DNA from: JAZKFT01 sp965246935
GTDB taxonomy: Bacteria > Bacteroidota > Bacteroidia > Chitinophagales > Chitinophagaceae
Direction: 5' to 3'
Length of the DNA stretch: 64,000 bases
Assembly (NCBI GenBank): GCA_965246935.1
Contig: CBDFGC010000028.1
Span: forward strand, 157,491 to 221,490
The notes under the pieces were generated by a model. It saw nothing but the letters and a program-made list of their open reading frames with translations, did no database searches and was not told the DNA's origin. Positions 1-9,585 of this stretch are shown in pieces (the first letter of the stretch is position 1; the number at the start of each line of letters is the position of its first letter). A program made the position numbers and the translations under genes.

Positions 1-445
1 TTACATACTCATTTACCCGATCATCAACATGTTTGATAAGCCGTTCATCCAATGCAAGCCCTGCAAGGGTAGACAGATAACTTTTTGTAGTACTAAATGT
101 CATGTCTACCCGCTTTACATCGCCCCATTGAGCCACGATATATCCATTACGCAGAATAACACCTGCCGGCTTGCCCCTATCTTTTACAGGCCCGAGAATT
201 CTATAATTGGGCTCATTGTTATAAGCTTCATAATCAGCTATTTTAAGGTTGTAGTTTGTTTTGCTGTCATTTTTAATCGCAAAGCTTACAGCACTGTCTA
301 AAAGCGTTGCATTCATTTTTAACTCGGCGGGTTTTTTTGTTTGCCAGATCGAATCGGGATAATAGGGAATCTGGCTTTTAATTACCTGTGATGTGAACAG
401 GAGGCAAAAGCACAAAAGAAGGTTGAGACAGCTGTTTATTCTCAT
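1..445 (-). CDS. Serine hydrolase, beta-lactamase/class C-like, N-terminal part only
   Basis: This gene runs off the left edge; about 148 N-terminal residues are visible, starting at the ATG whose first base is 445. Residues 1-24 form a hydrophobic signal peptide. Near residue 118 there is a Ser-x-x-Lys (STTK) motif followed by a helix (SYLSTLAGLALDERL), the classic active-site helix of the serine beta-lactamase/penicillin-binding protein-like superfamily. The preceding strand GVILRNGYIVAQWGD also fits this fold. Known members are secreted esterases, peptidases or beta-lactamases; which applies here cannot be told because the Tyr-x-Asn and KTG motifs lie outside the window. The fold is inferred with good confidence, the substrate is unknown. 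Confidence 0.8.
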   Translation of the reverse strand, partial: MRINSCLNLLLCFCLLFTSQVIKSQIPYYPDSIWQTKKPAELKMNATLLDSAVSFAIKNDSKTNYNLKIADYEAYNNEPNYRILGPVKDRGKPAGVILRNGYIVAQWGDVKRVDMTFSTTKSYLSTLAGLALDERLIKHVDDRVNEYV

Positions 446-679
446 ACTGTTTTATTTTTTGCTTGCCGCCGGTAAGGCTTAACGAAGGTTAGGTCAGGCT
501 GTATCACTTCTGCGTCCGGACATGTTTGATTTTGTCTGTGCCTGTTTTCTATTCACATTTCCCGTTCCAAGGATCTTGTTTGGTGACCTGCACAAAAAGA
601 TGTCAGCGATAAATTTTACCATTGGTTCTAAAAATGGCATCAAGCAATTGTGTAATTGCGCAATTGAGTAATTTTCACA

Positions 680-1015
680 TTAGTGCTTTATGTACTTTCC
701 TTCCAGGTAATCAACCTGGTCTTTGCTGCCCAGCCGTATACGAAGGGGCAGTTTGGTTCTTTTTTCCAGTTTTAATTCCATTTTGCACATAACGCCTAAA
801 TGCTCACTGTAAAAATTAAGTGGCAGATAATTTTTGGGGGAAATAGTTGTAGCAGAATCCGGTACGGAGAGGAGGAAACCAGTTTGCGGTTGCGGTAAAA
901 TAAATTTGCGGACAACTGGTTTTGGCAGCGGCAAAAGCATTTGTGATGGCTGGGCTTTCACGATGGTAGCTTCCGAAAAAAAGATCCCGATAAATAAAAG
1001 AATGGAAATACGCAT
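680..1015 (-). CDS. Small secreted protein of unknown function
   Basis: The chosen start gives 111 residues beginning MRISILLFIGIFFSEA, a good signal peptide ending near AQP. An upstream in-frame start at 1042 would place polar residues before it and looks less likely. The mature part begins with a Pro/Leu/Lys-rich stretch (LPLPKPVVRKFILPQP) and ends with a charged tail (KLEKRTKLPLRIRLGSK). I do not recognise a domain. Proteins of this size with a C-terminal part of the NFYSEHLGVMCKMELKLEK type occur in Chitinophagaceae as hypothetical proteins, but that is recollection rather than a search. It lies between two other minus-strand envelope genes with its own spacers, so an operon is not evident. 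Confidence 0.55.
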   Translation of the reverse strand: MRISILLFIGIFFSEATIVKAQPSQMLLPLPKPVVRKFILPQPQTGFLLSVPDSATTISPKNYLPLNFYSEHLGVMCKMELKLEKRTKLPLRIRLGSKDQVDYLEGKYIKH

Positions 1016-1061
1016 GGTGTTAGCAATTAAAGCAATCCTCATTTAAAAAAAGGAAGTTTCC

Positions 1062-1745
1062 TTAGTTACGTACAACGGCCTGAAATGTTTTCAATAATAC
1101 CCCGGCATTTTTGTTAATCGTGTCATATTTTGGTTTCGAGAGGTCAAGTACATAATAGTGATTATTTGTTACTACCGTTGTATCTGTTTCGTCCTGTACC
1201 CTGTGATCATTTGTATCCTGTTCCCACAAATAAGCGTTGAGGTTCATTTTTTGGTCTCTGTACAGCCAGGACGTTTTTTCTTCCGATTCGCCGTCATCCC
1301 CTTCAAACAGAGCCAGTTCTGTAAAACCTGTGATTGTATCCCGTTCGTGATCCAATGTAAACAACTTAATAGACATAGATCCATACATCGAAGGGGTACG
1401 GGCAATAATGCCGGTGTAGCCATTGGCAATAGCAAAGGAGTAACAGGCATACATACCGGAAGTGGTTCCCATAGATCCCGTTAATACTTTGGCTGGAAAA
1501 AGTGCCGTTTCAATACTATCCAGCAAAACACCTTTAAACGGATAGTTGTCCGAAATGCCGGTATCTTCCAGGCTTTCATCATACTGCACCCGAAGCGTAT
1601 CTATCGTAATGGCTCTACATTTTGCTAAAATTCGGGCGTACCGGCTATCTTTTTTTGGGCTTCCGGATCTTGGGAATGGCTCATCAACTTTATTTTGGCA
1701 TGCTGATAGCAAAGCAAAACAGCCCATTAAAAATATCATCCTCAT
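1062..1745 (-). CDS. Lipoprotein of unknown function
   Basis: The start at 1745 gives 227 residues that open with a lipoprotein signal, MRMIFLMGCFALLSACQNK, with the lipobox LLSAC placing the lipidated Cys at residue 16. The frame stays open upstream to 1850, but that extension would bury the signal, so the internal start is preferred. The mature protein is mixed polar with a DTLRVQYDES segment and a late IRT/YVLDLSKPKYDTINKN segment; no known domain is apparent. It probably sits in the periplasm or on the outer membrane as a small beta-rich protein. It stands head to head with rpoN, with about 190 bases between the two starts. Confidence 0.6.
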   Translation of the reverse strand: MRMIFLMGCFALLSACQNKVDEPFPRSGSPKKDSRYARILAKCRAITIDTLRVQYDESLEDTGISDNYPFKGVLLDSIETALFPAKVLTGSMGTTSGMYACYSFAIANGYTGIIARTPSMYGSMSIKLFTLDHERDTITGFTELALFEGDDGESEEKTSWLYRDQKMNLNAYLWEQDTNDHRVQDETDTTVVTNNHYYVLDLSKPKYDTINKNAGVLLKTFQAVVRN

Positions 1746-1934
1746 AAAATTGTTATTTATAGAAGACAGTTTATCAGGCCAATAGAATGTTAAGAACCTG
1801 ACGGGTTCATTCAAAATAATTTGCACGAAACCCTCATTGGTAAACAGCAATAAATGTAAGTGTCCTTTTTATTATTATTTCAACTTTCGTTTAAGCTTGT
1901 TACACGCAGCAGAATTTTGTTTATTTGCACCGAA

Positions 1935-3452
1935 ATGGCAATAGGTCAAAGATTACAACAGAAACTACAGCAAAAGCTGCTGCCTCAGCAAATTCAGCTA
2001 ATGAAATTGCTGCAGGTGCCAACTGCTAACCTTGATGAGCGTATTAAGGAAGAGTTGGAAGAAAATCCCGCCCTTGAAATGGGCGATGGTGAAGAAGGGG
2101 AACTGAAAAAGGATGAAGGGGAGGACGAGTTTGCCGATAAAGAAGATAAGACAGACGCTGATAAAAGTGAGGATGAGTATGAAAAAGATGGAGAAAACGA
2201 CGACCCTTTCGACCTGGAAGGTATGGAAATGAACGACTATGAGCTGGATGATGGCATAGCGGACTACCGCCTGAAAGATGATAACTATCCCGAACTGGAA
2301 GACCGGCAGGTAATGCCCTACCGGGTAGAAACTACTTTTCATGATATGCTGATTGACCAGTTGGGCCTGCTGGAACTGGACGACCGGCTGGAAAAAGTAA
2401 CCGAGCAAATCGTAGGTAGTATTGATGATGACGGCTACCTGCGCCGGGAGGTATCTTCTATTGTGGACGATCTGGCCTTCCGGCAAAACATTATGGCAAC
2501 GGATGAGGAAGTGGAAGAGCTCATTAAACGCATCCAATTGTTTGACCCGCCCGGTGTGGCCGCCCGTAACCTGCAGGAATGTTTAATTATTCAGCTAAAA
2601 CGCCAGCAGATTGAAGGCAGGGATGTGCGCCTGCCCATGCTTATCCTGGAAAAATATTTTGATGAGTTTACCAAAAAGCATTACGATAAAATACAACGGG
2701 GATTAAATATTGAAGACGATCAGTTGCGGGAAGTTATCGGTGTCATTCTAAAGCTGAATCCCAAGCCCGGCGGTAATGTGGGCGAAATAAACAAAGCGGA
2801 AAGCTACGTGGTGCCCGACTTTTTTGTGCTGAACACTGCCGGCTCCCTGGAGATTACACTGAACAGTAAAAATGCCCCCGACCTGCGCATCAGCACCGAT
2901 TACCGGGAAATGCTGCACGACTACCACAAAGGCTCCAAAAAAGACAAGCGGCAAAAAGAAGCCGTGATGTTTATTAAGCAAAAAATTGATGCTGCCAAAT
3001 GGTTCATTGAAATTATCCGGCAGCGCCAGGAAACGCTGATGAAAACCATGCAGGCCATTATGGACCACCAGCATGAGTTTTTCCTGACCGGCGATGAAAC
3101 CAATATGCGGCCCATGATCCTGAAAGATGTATCGGAAAAAACAGGATTAGACATTAGTACTGTAAGCCGGGTAGCCAATAGCAAATTTGTGCAAACCGAG
3201 TTTGGTACGTACCGGCTTAAGTTTTTCTTTAGCGAAAGCATCAGCACCGACAGTGGCGAAGAAGTAAGCACACGGGAAGTAAAAAAAATACTGAGCAACC
3301 TGATAGAAGCCGAAAGCAAACGCAAGCCGCTGAGCGACGAAATACTAACCGAAATGCTACAGGAAAAAGGCTACAATATAGCCCGCCGCACCGTAGCCAA
3401 ATACCGGGAGCAATTAAATATTCCGGTAGCAAGGTTGCGGAAGGAGTTGTAG
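1935..3452 (+). CDS. rpoN: RNA polymerase sigma-54 factor
   Basis: RpoN directs core polymerase to -24/-12 promoters and needs AAA+ activators. The 505-residue protein starts at MAIGQRLQQKLQQKL; the open frame reaches back to 1860 but the family begins with this Gln-rich region I (about residues 1-48, ending in EELEENPALE). Residues about 49-125 are a strongly acidic region II insert (runs of E and D). The core-binding region follows, then a helix-turn-helix (DVSEKTGLDISTVSRVANSK), and the RpoN box ARRTVAKYRE lies near residues 483-492. All hallmark parts are present, so it should be functional. No enhancer-binding activator gene is seen nearby and no -24/-12 promoter was identified with confidence in the window. 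Confidence 0.97.
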   Translation: MAIGQRLQQKLQQKLLPQQIQLMKLLQVPTANLDERIKEELEENPALEMGDGEEGELKKDEGEDEFADKEDKTDADKSEDEYEKDGENDDPFDLEGMEMNDYELDDGIADYRLKDDNYPELEDRQVMPYRVETTFHDMLIDQLGLLELDDRLEKVTEQIVGSIDDDGYLRREVSSIVDDLAFRQNIMATDEEVEELIKRIQLFDPPGVAARNLQECLIIQLKRQQIEGRDVRLPMLILEKYFDEFTKKHYDKIQRGLNIEDDQLREVIGVILKLNPKPGGNVGEINKAESYVVPDFFVLNTAGSLEITLNSKNAPDLRISTDYREMLHDYHKGSKKDKRQKEAVMFIKQKIDAAKWFIEIIRQRQETLMKTMQAIMDHQHEFFLTGDETNMRPMILKDVSEKTGLDISTVSRVANSKFVQTEFGTYRLKFFFSESISTDSGEEVSTREVKKILSNLIEAESKRKPLSDEILTEMLQEKGYNIARRTVAKYREQLNIPVARLRKEL

Positions 3453-3493
3453 CAGGGTTAACCAATCGAACAGATCGTACACTTTATCGCACT

Positions 3494-3559
3494 GGTTCGT
3501 GTTTCACGAACCGGAACATCATCATACCCGCAGAGGTGGTTCGTGGAGACACGAACCAC
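3494..3559. repeat. Two adjacent hairpins sharing the arm GGTTCGTG
   Basis: Hairpin one: GGTTCGTG at 3494-3501, a three-base loop, CACGAACC at 3505-3512. Hairpin two: GTGGTTCGTG at 3536-3545, a four-base loop, CACGAACCAC at 3550-3559. Both are perfect and reuse the same arm, about 24 bases apart, in the 131-base gap between rpoN and the next gene. There is no strong T-tract after either, so they look more like REP-type palindromes or an RNA processing structure than a classical terminator, although attenuation of read-through from rpoN remains possible. Confidence 0.7.
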
Positions 3560-3583
3560 GGCAGCAAAACCAGAAGATCATAA

Positions 3584-4258
3584 ATGAATTCATCCGTAGC
3601 TGTTTCTTCTGCTTCCGCTGAACTGAATCAGCAGCCAGCTGCCCTGCGTATTGTAGCCAAGTTCCTATCCTACCTTTTCCATCCGCTATTTATTCCACTG
3701 TACATTACGCTGGTGCTGTTGTGGCTACACCCGATCAATTCACTATTACTCGATCAAAAACGCCGGGTACTACTAACGGCTGCTGTGTTTATGTCCACAG
3801 CATTTTTCCCGGCCGTTTCTGTTTTCCTGTTGTGGCGACTGCAATTCGTTGACAACATTTACCTGCGGCAGCAAAAGGAACGCATCATTCCGTTTGTCAT
3901 CAGCATGTTCTTTTACTTCTGGATTTATTATGTAAGCCGCAACCTGGATTATTTTCCGCAAAGCCTCCGCATGTTTTTACTAGGTGTATTCCTGAGCAGT
4001 GCCTCTGCCTTATTTGCCAATATTTACACTAAAATAAGCATGCACGGCATTGCGGTGGGTGGCCTGGCAGGCTTTGCCGTTTTACAGCAATTTACCGATG
4101 TGCACTGGTTGCCCCTATGGACACATATTGCCATCATTATCGCCGGCGTTGTATGCACTGCCCGTCTTATTTTAAGTGCGCACAAACCCGTGGATATTTA
4201 TTCCGGTTTTTTTACCGGTGTGCTTTGCCAGGTAGCTGCCTGGCTGATCGTTCGGTAA
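3584..4258 (+). CDS. PAP2-like integral membrane phosphatase
   Basis: The 224-residue protein has about six hydrophobic segments. The C-terminal stretch ARLILSAHKPVDIYSGF fits the third PAP2 motif (Arg-x5-His-x3-Asp), and KISMHG before it is a degenerate version of the second motif (PSGH). The first motif (K-x6-RP) is weak at QQKERIIPF. Such proteins are usually annotated in Bacteroidota as PAP2 family or PAP2-like and may dephosphorylate lipid phosphates such as undecaprenyl or phosphatidyl phosphates in the inner membrane. Because motifs one and two are poor, catalysis is uncertain. It follows rpoN on the same strand after a gap with two hairpins, and it is convergent with the glycosidase gene downstream. 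Confidence 0.65.
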   Translation: MNSSVAVSSASAELNQQPAALRIVAKFLSYLFHPLFIPLYITLVLLWLHPINSLLLDQKRRVLLTAAVFMSTAFFPAVSVFLLWRLQFVDNIYLRQQKERIIPFVISMFFYFWIYYVSRNLDYFPQSLRMFLLGVFLSSASALFANIYTKISMHGIAVGGLAGFAVLQQFTDVHWLPLWTHIAIIIAGVVCTARLILSAHKPVDIYSGFFTGVLCQVAAWLIVR

Positions 4259-4332
4259 ATTCCGGCAGTGGCTTTCTACAATTAAGCAATTAGAGAACGG
4301 GTAAACAAAGCGTTAATATCGTATGATGCCCC

Positions 4333-5817
4333 CTACTCATTTATTCGCCTCACGGCCATTGCAAGATCCGTTTTCACAGGTGGTACCTGTACGCATAAAT
4401 AGTTAGCATTAACAAACGCTGTTTCAAAAATTTTTACAACGGTCCCGGTTGTTGTGTCCCATGCTGTTATGCGGTAACGGCCTGCTCTTATTCCCGGAAC
4501 ATGTACACAAACAGAAACGGCTGCAGCATCCGGGTTCAGCATACCCTTTTTATTGATCGTATTTTTTCGTAAAAGCCATACAATGGCTTGTTCTTCATCG
4601 CCGCAACCAAATACGGCAAATGCAGCATCTGATACCTGGATTTCATGATTCAGATTGCGCCGCCGGAACTGCTGCCAGTTAATAAGGGGAAGAAATAGTG
4701 AAAGGACCAACTGGGCTTTACGCATACCATGGGTAAGCACATGCGGGTGCCGGTTCGGCCAGCGCATACCGCCACCTGCACCACCAGAGGCAAAATGTGC
4801 CCACTGCATATGTCGAAAATATTCATCATCAAATGGTTCCGAAAGTGTTTTCTTCTTATCCTTAAAAGCATGAATTGGTCCATGCTCACTATCAAAGAAA
4901 GGGCGGTTATTTTGGATATGGGATAAGGCTTCCCGGGTTAGGCAGCCCGTACTGATGGCTGCATCCACGGTATTTTTAGGATGGTCAATGGTTCCGGCTT
5001 CATAAAAGTGGACAGAAGCAAAATCAAGCGCCGGATGCCGGAATATACATTCGGCTACACCGGGCTTTTCTATCAGCACAGGCCCGAATACAGAAACCGT
5101 TTGCGGATGTGCCCGGCCATACAGCCGCAGTTCCGCTTCCCGTAAAAAAGAACCCACATCTTCTACAAACGTCATAAAATGCTCCACATTACCACCGGCA
5201 TGGTTCGGATGAATTTCATTCCAAAGATCCCAGGCAAACAGAGCTCCGCTGCCACCCCAGCGTTCAGTAGCAAAAAGGAGCCGCTGCTTAATGGCGTTAC
5301 GGGTTTCCATACACAGTAGCCATTGTGTACGTTTATTGCAGCTGCCACCGTTCGTTTTTTTGTAGGGATGGTGTTTCCATCGCACCCACATCCAATAGGT
5401 ATCGTAGGGTGTTAGTAAAATACGCAACCCATACTTTTCACATAAGGTAAAAATATCATCCCACATGTTGATCATGTTGGGCTGAAAGTGACCTACAGGC
5501 TTTTCAAAATAGCGATTTTCGCCGTGACAATATTCCAGCATTAGCCGCAGGCAGGTAACGCCATGCTGCACCAGCCAGGCCAGGTGGCGGTCAACTGCAG
5601 GCAGGTCTTTTCGCAGGAAAGCACCCTGCAAATCGGGCCAGGTAATCGCATCATTCTGGCCAACGGGCGTCCAGTCTTCGTCCCTGTCTGTAATAAAATA
5701 AGGAGCATCTTTCGCTACTCGTATCCACGGCATTTTGGATGGAGGCAGTATCGGGTTCGTCTGCGGTTGGTTTACTGCATCGAACAAACTAATTTGAATA
5801 GCTGCTGATCGCTTCAT
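4333..5817 (-). CDS. Cytoplasmic GH5-like glycoside hydrolase (TIM barrel)
   Basis: Start chosen at MKRSAAIQISLFDAV (494 residues); a Met one codon earlier is equally possible, and the longer frame to 5886 seems too long. The protein has a clan A-type barrel: WNE in DLWNEIHPN (Glu near residue 201) as acid/base, and Glu near residue 311 in FFDSEHGP as nucleophile. A C-terminal beta domain (from about residue 400, CVHVPGIRAGRYRITAWDTTTGT) follows. No signal peptide is present, unlike the secreted enzymes later in this window, so it should act on short imported oligosaccharides. Its substrate is not predictable. It stands alone, transcribed divergently from sucA. Confidence 0.75.
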   Translation of the reverse strand: MKRSAAIQISLFDAVNQPQTNPILPPSKMPWIRVAKDAPYFITDRDEDWTPVGQNDAITWPDLQGAFLRKDLPAVDRHLAWLVQHGVTCLRLMLEYCHGENRYFEKPVGHFQPNMINMWDDIFTLCEKYGLRILLTPYDTYWMWVRWKHHPYKKTNGGSCNKRTQWLLCMETRNAIKQRLLFATERWGGSGALFAWDLWNEIHPNHAGGNVEHFMTFVEDVGSFLREAELRLYGRAHPQTVSVFGPVLIEKPGVAECIFRHPALDFASVHFYEAGTIDHPKNTVDAAISTGCLTREALSHIQNNRPFFDSEHGPIHAFKDKKKTLSEPFDDEYFRHMQWAHFASGGAGGGMRWPNRHPHVLTHGMRKAQLVLSLFLPLINWQQFRRRNLNHEIQVSDAAFAVFGCGDEEQAIVWLLRKNTINKKGMLNPDAAAVSVCVHVPGIRAGRYRITAWDTTTGTVVKIFETAFVNANYLCVQVPPVKTDLAMAVRRINE

Positions 5818-6106
5818 CATTGTGTGTAACAAGTCCTTACTTAATAAAGAGGCAATGTAATTGAAATCGGAAAAGCCGCTTTGCAAAAATAGCGTTGTAG
5901 GGTAGAGAGCGATCGGCAGGAAGCGTAACGAACCTATTTATGTGTAGCCCGATAAGTGATCAATTGTAAAGCTTTCAACAAATTAGGTTTCATTAAACTT
6001 TTAGCTTACCGGTATCAGCAATCCATTACAGAATCGTTAGTTTTGGCATCCCGTAATTGCTGGCAGCAAACCGGTTACTCATCAACTTTTACTTGTTATT
6101 TTTATC

Positions 6107-8908
6107 ATGAAAGACTTTTCATATATCACCAATCCCCATCCGGCTTACATCGAAAATCTATATAACGATTTTGCTCAAAACCCGGAAAGCGTTGACCCTG
6201 AACTAAAAAAATTTTTCGAAGGGTTTGACTTTGCCGTTTCGGCCGGCCTGGCTACCAACGGCAAAACGGCCGGTAGCGCAAATGGAAATGGAACCGTTGC
6301 ACCTGCGGCAAATGGTACGCAACCGGCCACAGCTCCTGCCCCACCCGTTGACGTCAAAAAGGAATTAGGTGCTTACCGCATGGTGCTGGGCTACCGCAAC
6401 CGTGGCCACCTGGTAGCCAAAACCAATCCCATCCGTCAGCGTAAAGACCGGGGCGCTAACCTGAGCTTTGAATTTTACGGGCTTAGCGAAGCTGACCTGG
6501 ATAAAACTTTTTATGCCGGGAACCTGATAGGCATGGGCAATGCAACGCTGCGGCAATTGCATGAGCATTTGATAAAATGTTACGCCACCCATGTAGGTAT
6601 TGAGTTTAAATACATCAGCGATCAGAAAAAAGTGGATTGGCTGACAAAAGAAATTGAAAAGGATTTTATTAACCCGGTACCGCTGGAAAAAAAGAAACGC
6701 ATCCTGGAAAAGTTAAACCAAGGCGTACTGTTCGAAAAGTTTTTACATACCAAATATATCGGCCAGAAACGCTTTAGCCTGGAAGGTGGCGAAACTACCA
6801 TTGCTGCACTGGATGCCATCATCAATACGGCAGCAGCCAACGATGTAGAGGAAGTAGTAATTGGCATGGCACACCGTGGAAGGCTAAATATACTGGCTAA
6901 TATTATGGGCAAAACTTACGAACACATTTTTAATGAGTTCGAGGGAAAGGCTACCCCCGATAGCACCATGGGTAGCGGCGATGTAAAATACCACCTTGGC
7001 TATAGCAGTGAAGTAGATACAACCGCCGGTAAAAAAATTCACCTGAAACTGGCGCCTAATCCCAGCCACCTGGAAGCAGTGAACCCGGTAGTAGAAGGCT
7101 TTGCCCGTGCCAAGGCAGATGTGCTGTATGCCAGCGAATACGATAAAATTTTACCCATTCTGATTCACGGCGATGCTTCGGTAGCAGGCCAGGGAATTGT
7201 ATATGAAGTGCTGCAAATGAGCAGCCTGAAGGGCTACAAAACAGGCGGTACCATTCATTTTGTTATTAATAACCAGATTGGCTTTACCACCGATTTTGAC
7301 GATGCCCGCAGTGCCGATTACTGTACCAGCATTGCCGCTATGGTACAGGCGCCGGTATTTCATGTAAATGGCGATGATGCCGAAGCCGTTGTAAAATGCG
7401 CCGAAATTGCTACCCGTTACCGGCAGGAATTTAACAGCGATGTATTTATTGATATGGTTTGCTACCGCCGGTGGGGTCACAACGAAGGTGATGACCCTAA
7501 GTTTACGCAGCCTGGCTTGTATGCCTTAATTGACAAGCAGCCTAACCCCCGTGAAGTGTATGCCCGCTACCTGATGGAAACCGGCGAAAGCGATGCACAG
7601 GAAATGGTAAAAGAACTGGAGAAGAAATTTTGGGAAGATTTGCAGGAACGGCTGGATGAACTAAAGCAACACCCGCTTCCTTACACCTACCAAACGCCGG
7701 AAATAGTATGGCGCAGCCTGCGAAAAGCTACGCCGGCCGACTTTGACGCAAGCCCTGCCACCGCAGTGGATGAAGAGCGGCTCCGCAAAGCATTTGACAC
7801 CATTATGACGGTGCCGGAAGGTTTTCAGCCGTTGAAAAAAGTAGAAAAAATATTACAGGATAAAGTAAAATTGTTTAACGAAGAACAGAAGTTTGACTGG
7901 GCTACCGGCGAACTGCTGGCTTATGCCACGCTGCTGCAGGAGGGCAAAGATGTACGCATGAGCGGACAGGATGTGCAACGGGGTACTTTCAGCCACCGCC
8001 ATGCCGTATTGCGGGATGAAGTAAATGATCAATATTACAACCGCCTGGATGGGGTAGCAGCCGCAGAAGGCGCAGGCAAATTCCGCATTTATAATTCACT
8101 GCTAAGCGAATATGCCGTGTTGGGTTTTGAATACGGCTATAGCATGGCCAACCCGAACGCACTGGTGTTGTGGGAAGCACAGTTCGGCGATTTTGTAAAT
8201 GGTGCCCAGATTATTATTGACCAGTTCATAACTGCCTCCGAGCAAAAGTGGCAACGGATGAATGGGATAACGATGCTGCTGCCACATGGCTACGAAGGCC
8301 AGGGACCGGAGCACAGCAGTGCCAAGTTAGAACGCTTTTTACAGCAATGTGCCGAACTGAATATGGTGGTAACGAATATCACAACAGCTGCCAATTTCTT
8401 CCATGCACTGCGCCGCCAGTTGGCATGGCCGTTCCGCAAACCCCTGATTAATTTTAGCCCTAAAGCCAATTTGCGGCTGCCGGCTGCCTATAGCCCGATC
8501 ATTGATTTTGCACAAGGCAGTTTTAAAGAAGTAATAGACGATACAGCCAGTTTCGTTCCGGCCAATGTCCGCAAGGTGCTCTTTTGCAGCGGTAAGATTT
8601 ATTACGACTTATTAGACAAAAAACAAAAAGATAATGTAACCGATACGGCTATTGTGCGGGTAGAACAATTATATCCGCTGCCACTAAAACAGTTAGAAAT
8701 GCTGCATCAAAAATACAGCCGTGCCACCTGGTTCTGGGTGCAGGAAGAGCCGCTGAATATGGGTGCAGCATCGTATCTGCAAATGAATTTAAAGACCATC
8801 AGCTATGGCATCATCAGCCGCAACCCAGGTGCAGCTACTGCTACCGGCTACGCCAAAGTACATGCACAGGAACAGGCTGAAATTGTGAATACGGCTTTTA
8901 ATATTTAA
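6107..8908 (+). CDS. sucA: 2-oxoglutarate dehydrogenase E1 component
   Basis: SucA is the thiamine-diphosphate-dependent decarboxylase of the 2-oxoglutarate dehydrogenase complex in the TCA cycle. The 933-residue length is normal for the family. The N terminus carries the SucB-binding-type helix (YIENLYNDFAQNPESVD), followed by a Gly/Ala/Asn/Pro-rich linker (about residues 50-85). Visible core motifs are VVIGMAHRGRLNILANI, HGDASVAGQGIVYE, the ThDP/Mg region FHVNGDDAEAVVKCAE, RRWGHNEGDDP, and the late LLPHGYEGQGPEHSS. The start ATG at 6107 is preceded by a run of T/A with no clear ribosome binding site. Unusually, no sucB follows; the next gene lies 680 bases downstream beyond a terminator. 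Confidence 0.97.
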   Translation: MKDFSYITNPHPAYIENLYNDFAQNPESVDPELKKFFEGFDFAVSAGLATNGKTAGSANGNGTVAPAANGTQPATAPAPPVDVKKELGAYRMVLGYRNRGHLVAKTNPIRQRKDRGANLSFEFYGLSEADLDKTFYAGNLIGMGNATLRQLHEHLIKCYATHVGIEFKYISDQKKVDWLTKEIEKDFINPVPLEKKKRILEKLNQGVLFEKFLHTKYIGQKRFSLEGGETTIAALDAIINTAAANDVEEVVIGMAHRGRLNILANIMGKTYEHIFNEFEGKATPDSTMGSGDVKYHLGYSSEVDTTAGKKIHLKLAPNPSHLEAVNPVVEGFARAKADVLYASEYDKILPILIHGDASVAGQGIVYEVLQMSSLKGYKTGGTIHFVINNQIGFTTDFDDARSADYCTSIAAMVQAPVFHVNGDDAEAVVKCAEIATRYRQEFNSDVFIDMVCYRRWGHNEGDDPKFTQPGLYALIDKQPNPREVYARYLMETGESDAQEMVKELEKKFWEDLQERLDELKQHPLPYTYQTPEIVWRSLRKATPADFDASPATAVDEERLRKAFDTIMTVPEGFQPLKKVEKILQDKVKLFNEEQKFDWATGELLAYATLLQEGKDVRMSGQDVQRGTFSHRHAVLRDEVNDQYYNRLDGVAAAEGAGKFRIYNSLLSEYAVLGFEYGYSMANPNALVLWEAQFGDFVNGAQIIIDQFITASEQKWQRMNGITMLLPHGYEGQGPEHSSAKLERFLQQCAELNMVVTNITTAANFFHALRRQLAWPFRKPLINFSPKANLRLPAAYSPIIDFAQGSFKEVIDDTASFVPANVRKVLFCSGKIYYDLLDKKQKDNVTDTAIVRVEQLYPLPLKQLEMLHQKYSRATWFWVQEEPLNMGAASYLQMNLKTISYGIISRNPGAATATGYAKVHAQEQAEIVNTAFNI

Positions 8909-8930
8909 TCAGGATCTATTCAGGTATAAG

Positions 8931-8965
8931 GCGGCCCCGGTAGCATCCGGGCCGCTTTTATTTTT
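8931..8965 (+). terminator. Rho-independent terminator of sucA
   Basis: A GC-rich hairpin, GCGGCCCCGG at 8931-8940 pairing with CCGGGCCGC at 8947-8955 (one bulged base), loop TAGCAT, is followed at once by TTTTATTTTT. It lies 22 bases after the sucA stop and explains the isolated transcription of sucA. Confidence 0.9.
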
Positions 8966-9169
8966 GCCTATGCCGGTACCACAGGCTATTTTGATATTGC
9001 TATATTATCGGATATATAGAAGTCTGTTCTTTGGTGCAGATAATCATAACAAGCTGTTTAATGAACCCCAATTTATTTTACACAAAAAGCCTGTTTAGTA
9101 TTTTAACAATCGACCACAACCTGTCCCGGATCGCTGTCGGCGTAGAATACAGATGCTGGAATACAATGC

Positions 9170-9321
9170 AACCACATAGGTACATAGAACACATAGGAAT
9201 ACAGGATGGGAATACAAAGTGTACATGAGGTAACATAAGCCTTGAGTTTGATTGCTTGATTCTGCAATAACTTTGGCTTCGTATTTCTGTACTTCTATGT
9301 GTTCTATGTGCCTATGTGGTT
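9170..9321. repeat. Long inverted repeat (27-bp arms) in the sucA-sulfatase spacer
   Basis: The left arm at 9170-9196 (core CACATAGGTACATAGAACAC) and the right arm at 9295-9321 are inverted copies with one mismatch, separated by about 98 bases. Weaker complementarity continues inward (GGAATACAGG against GTATTTCTGTAC). There is no reading frame inside of note. It may be a non-autonomous mobile element remnant or a large cruciform; the surrounding spacer from 8966 to 9585 holds nothing else recognisable apart from AT-rich DNA directly before the sulfatase gene. Confidence 0.75.
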
Positions 9322-9585
9322 CAAAAATGCATTTGTACTTCTTTGTACTGATGTGCCTGTGTAATTTATTATCGCTACTATCGGCTTCTACTTGTTAAAA
9401 TACTAAATAGCCTCAAAGTTTTATCTCAGATCTTCCCCATATTTTAAGCAACAGGCACGATTAGACTTAACTTACTGCGCTAAATGCAAATAATTGTAAA
9501 ACCTTTTTTCAAAAGAACTTTATATAAAGCAACGTTTTTATTTTTCCGCTTCCGATTAGCAAACCCCTAATTGCCGCTTGTTGTA

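Noticed and set aside
29..301. Plus-strand open frame of about 90 residues at the left edge
   Set aside because: It lies antisense to the serine hydrolase, whose signal peptide and STTK motif make the minus strand convincing.
1998..2537. Long antisense frame (about 179 codons) across rpoN
   Set aside because: It mirrors the acid-rich region of rpoN and has no domain, signal or start context; a codon-composition shadow.
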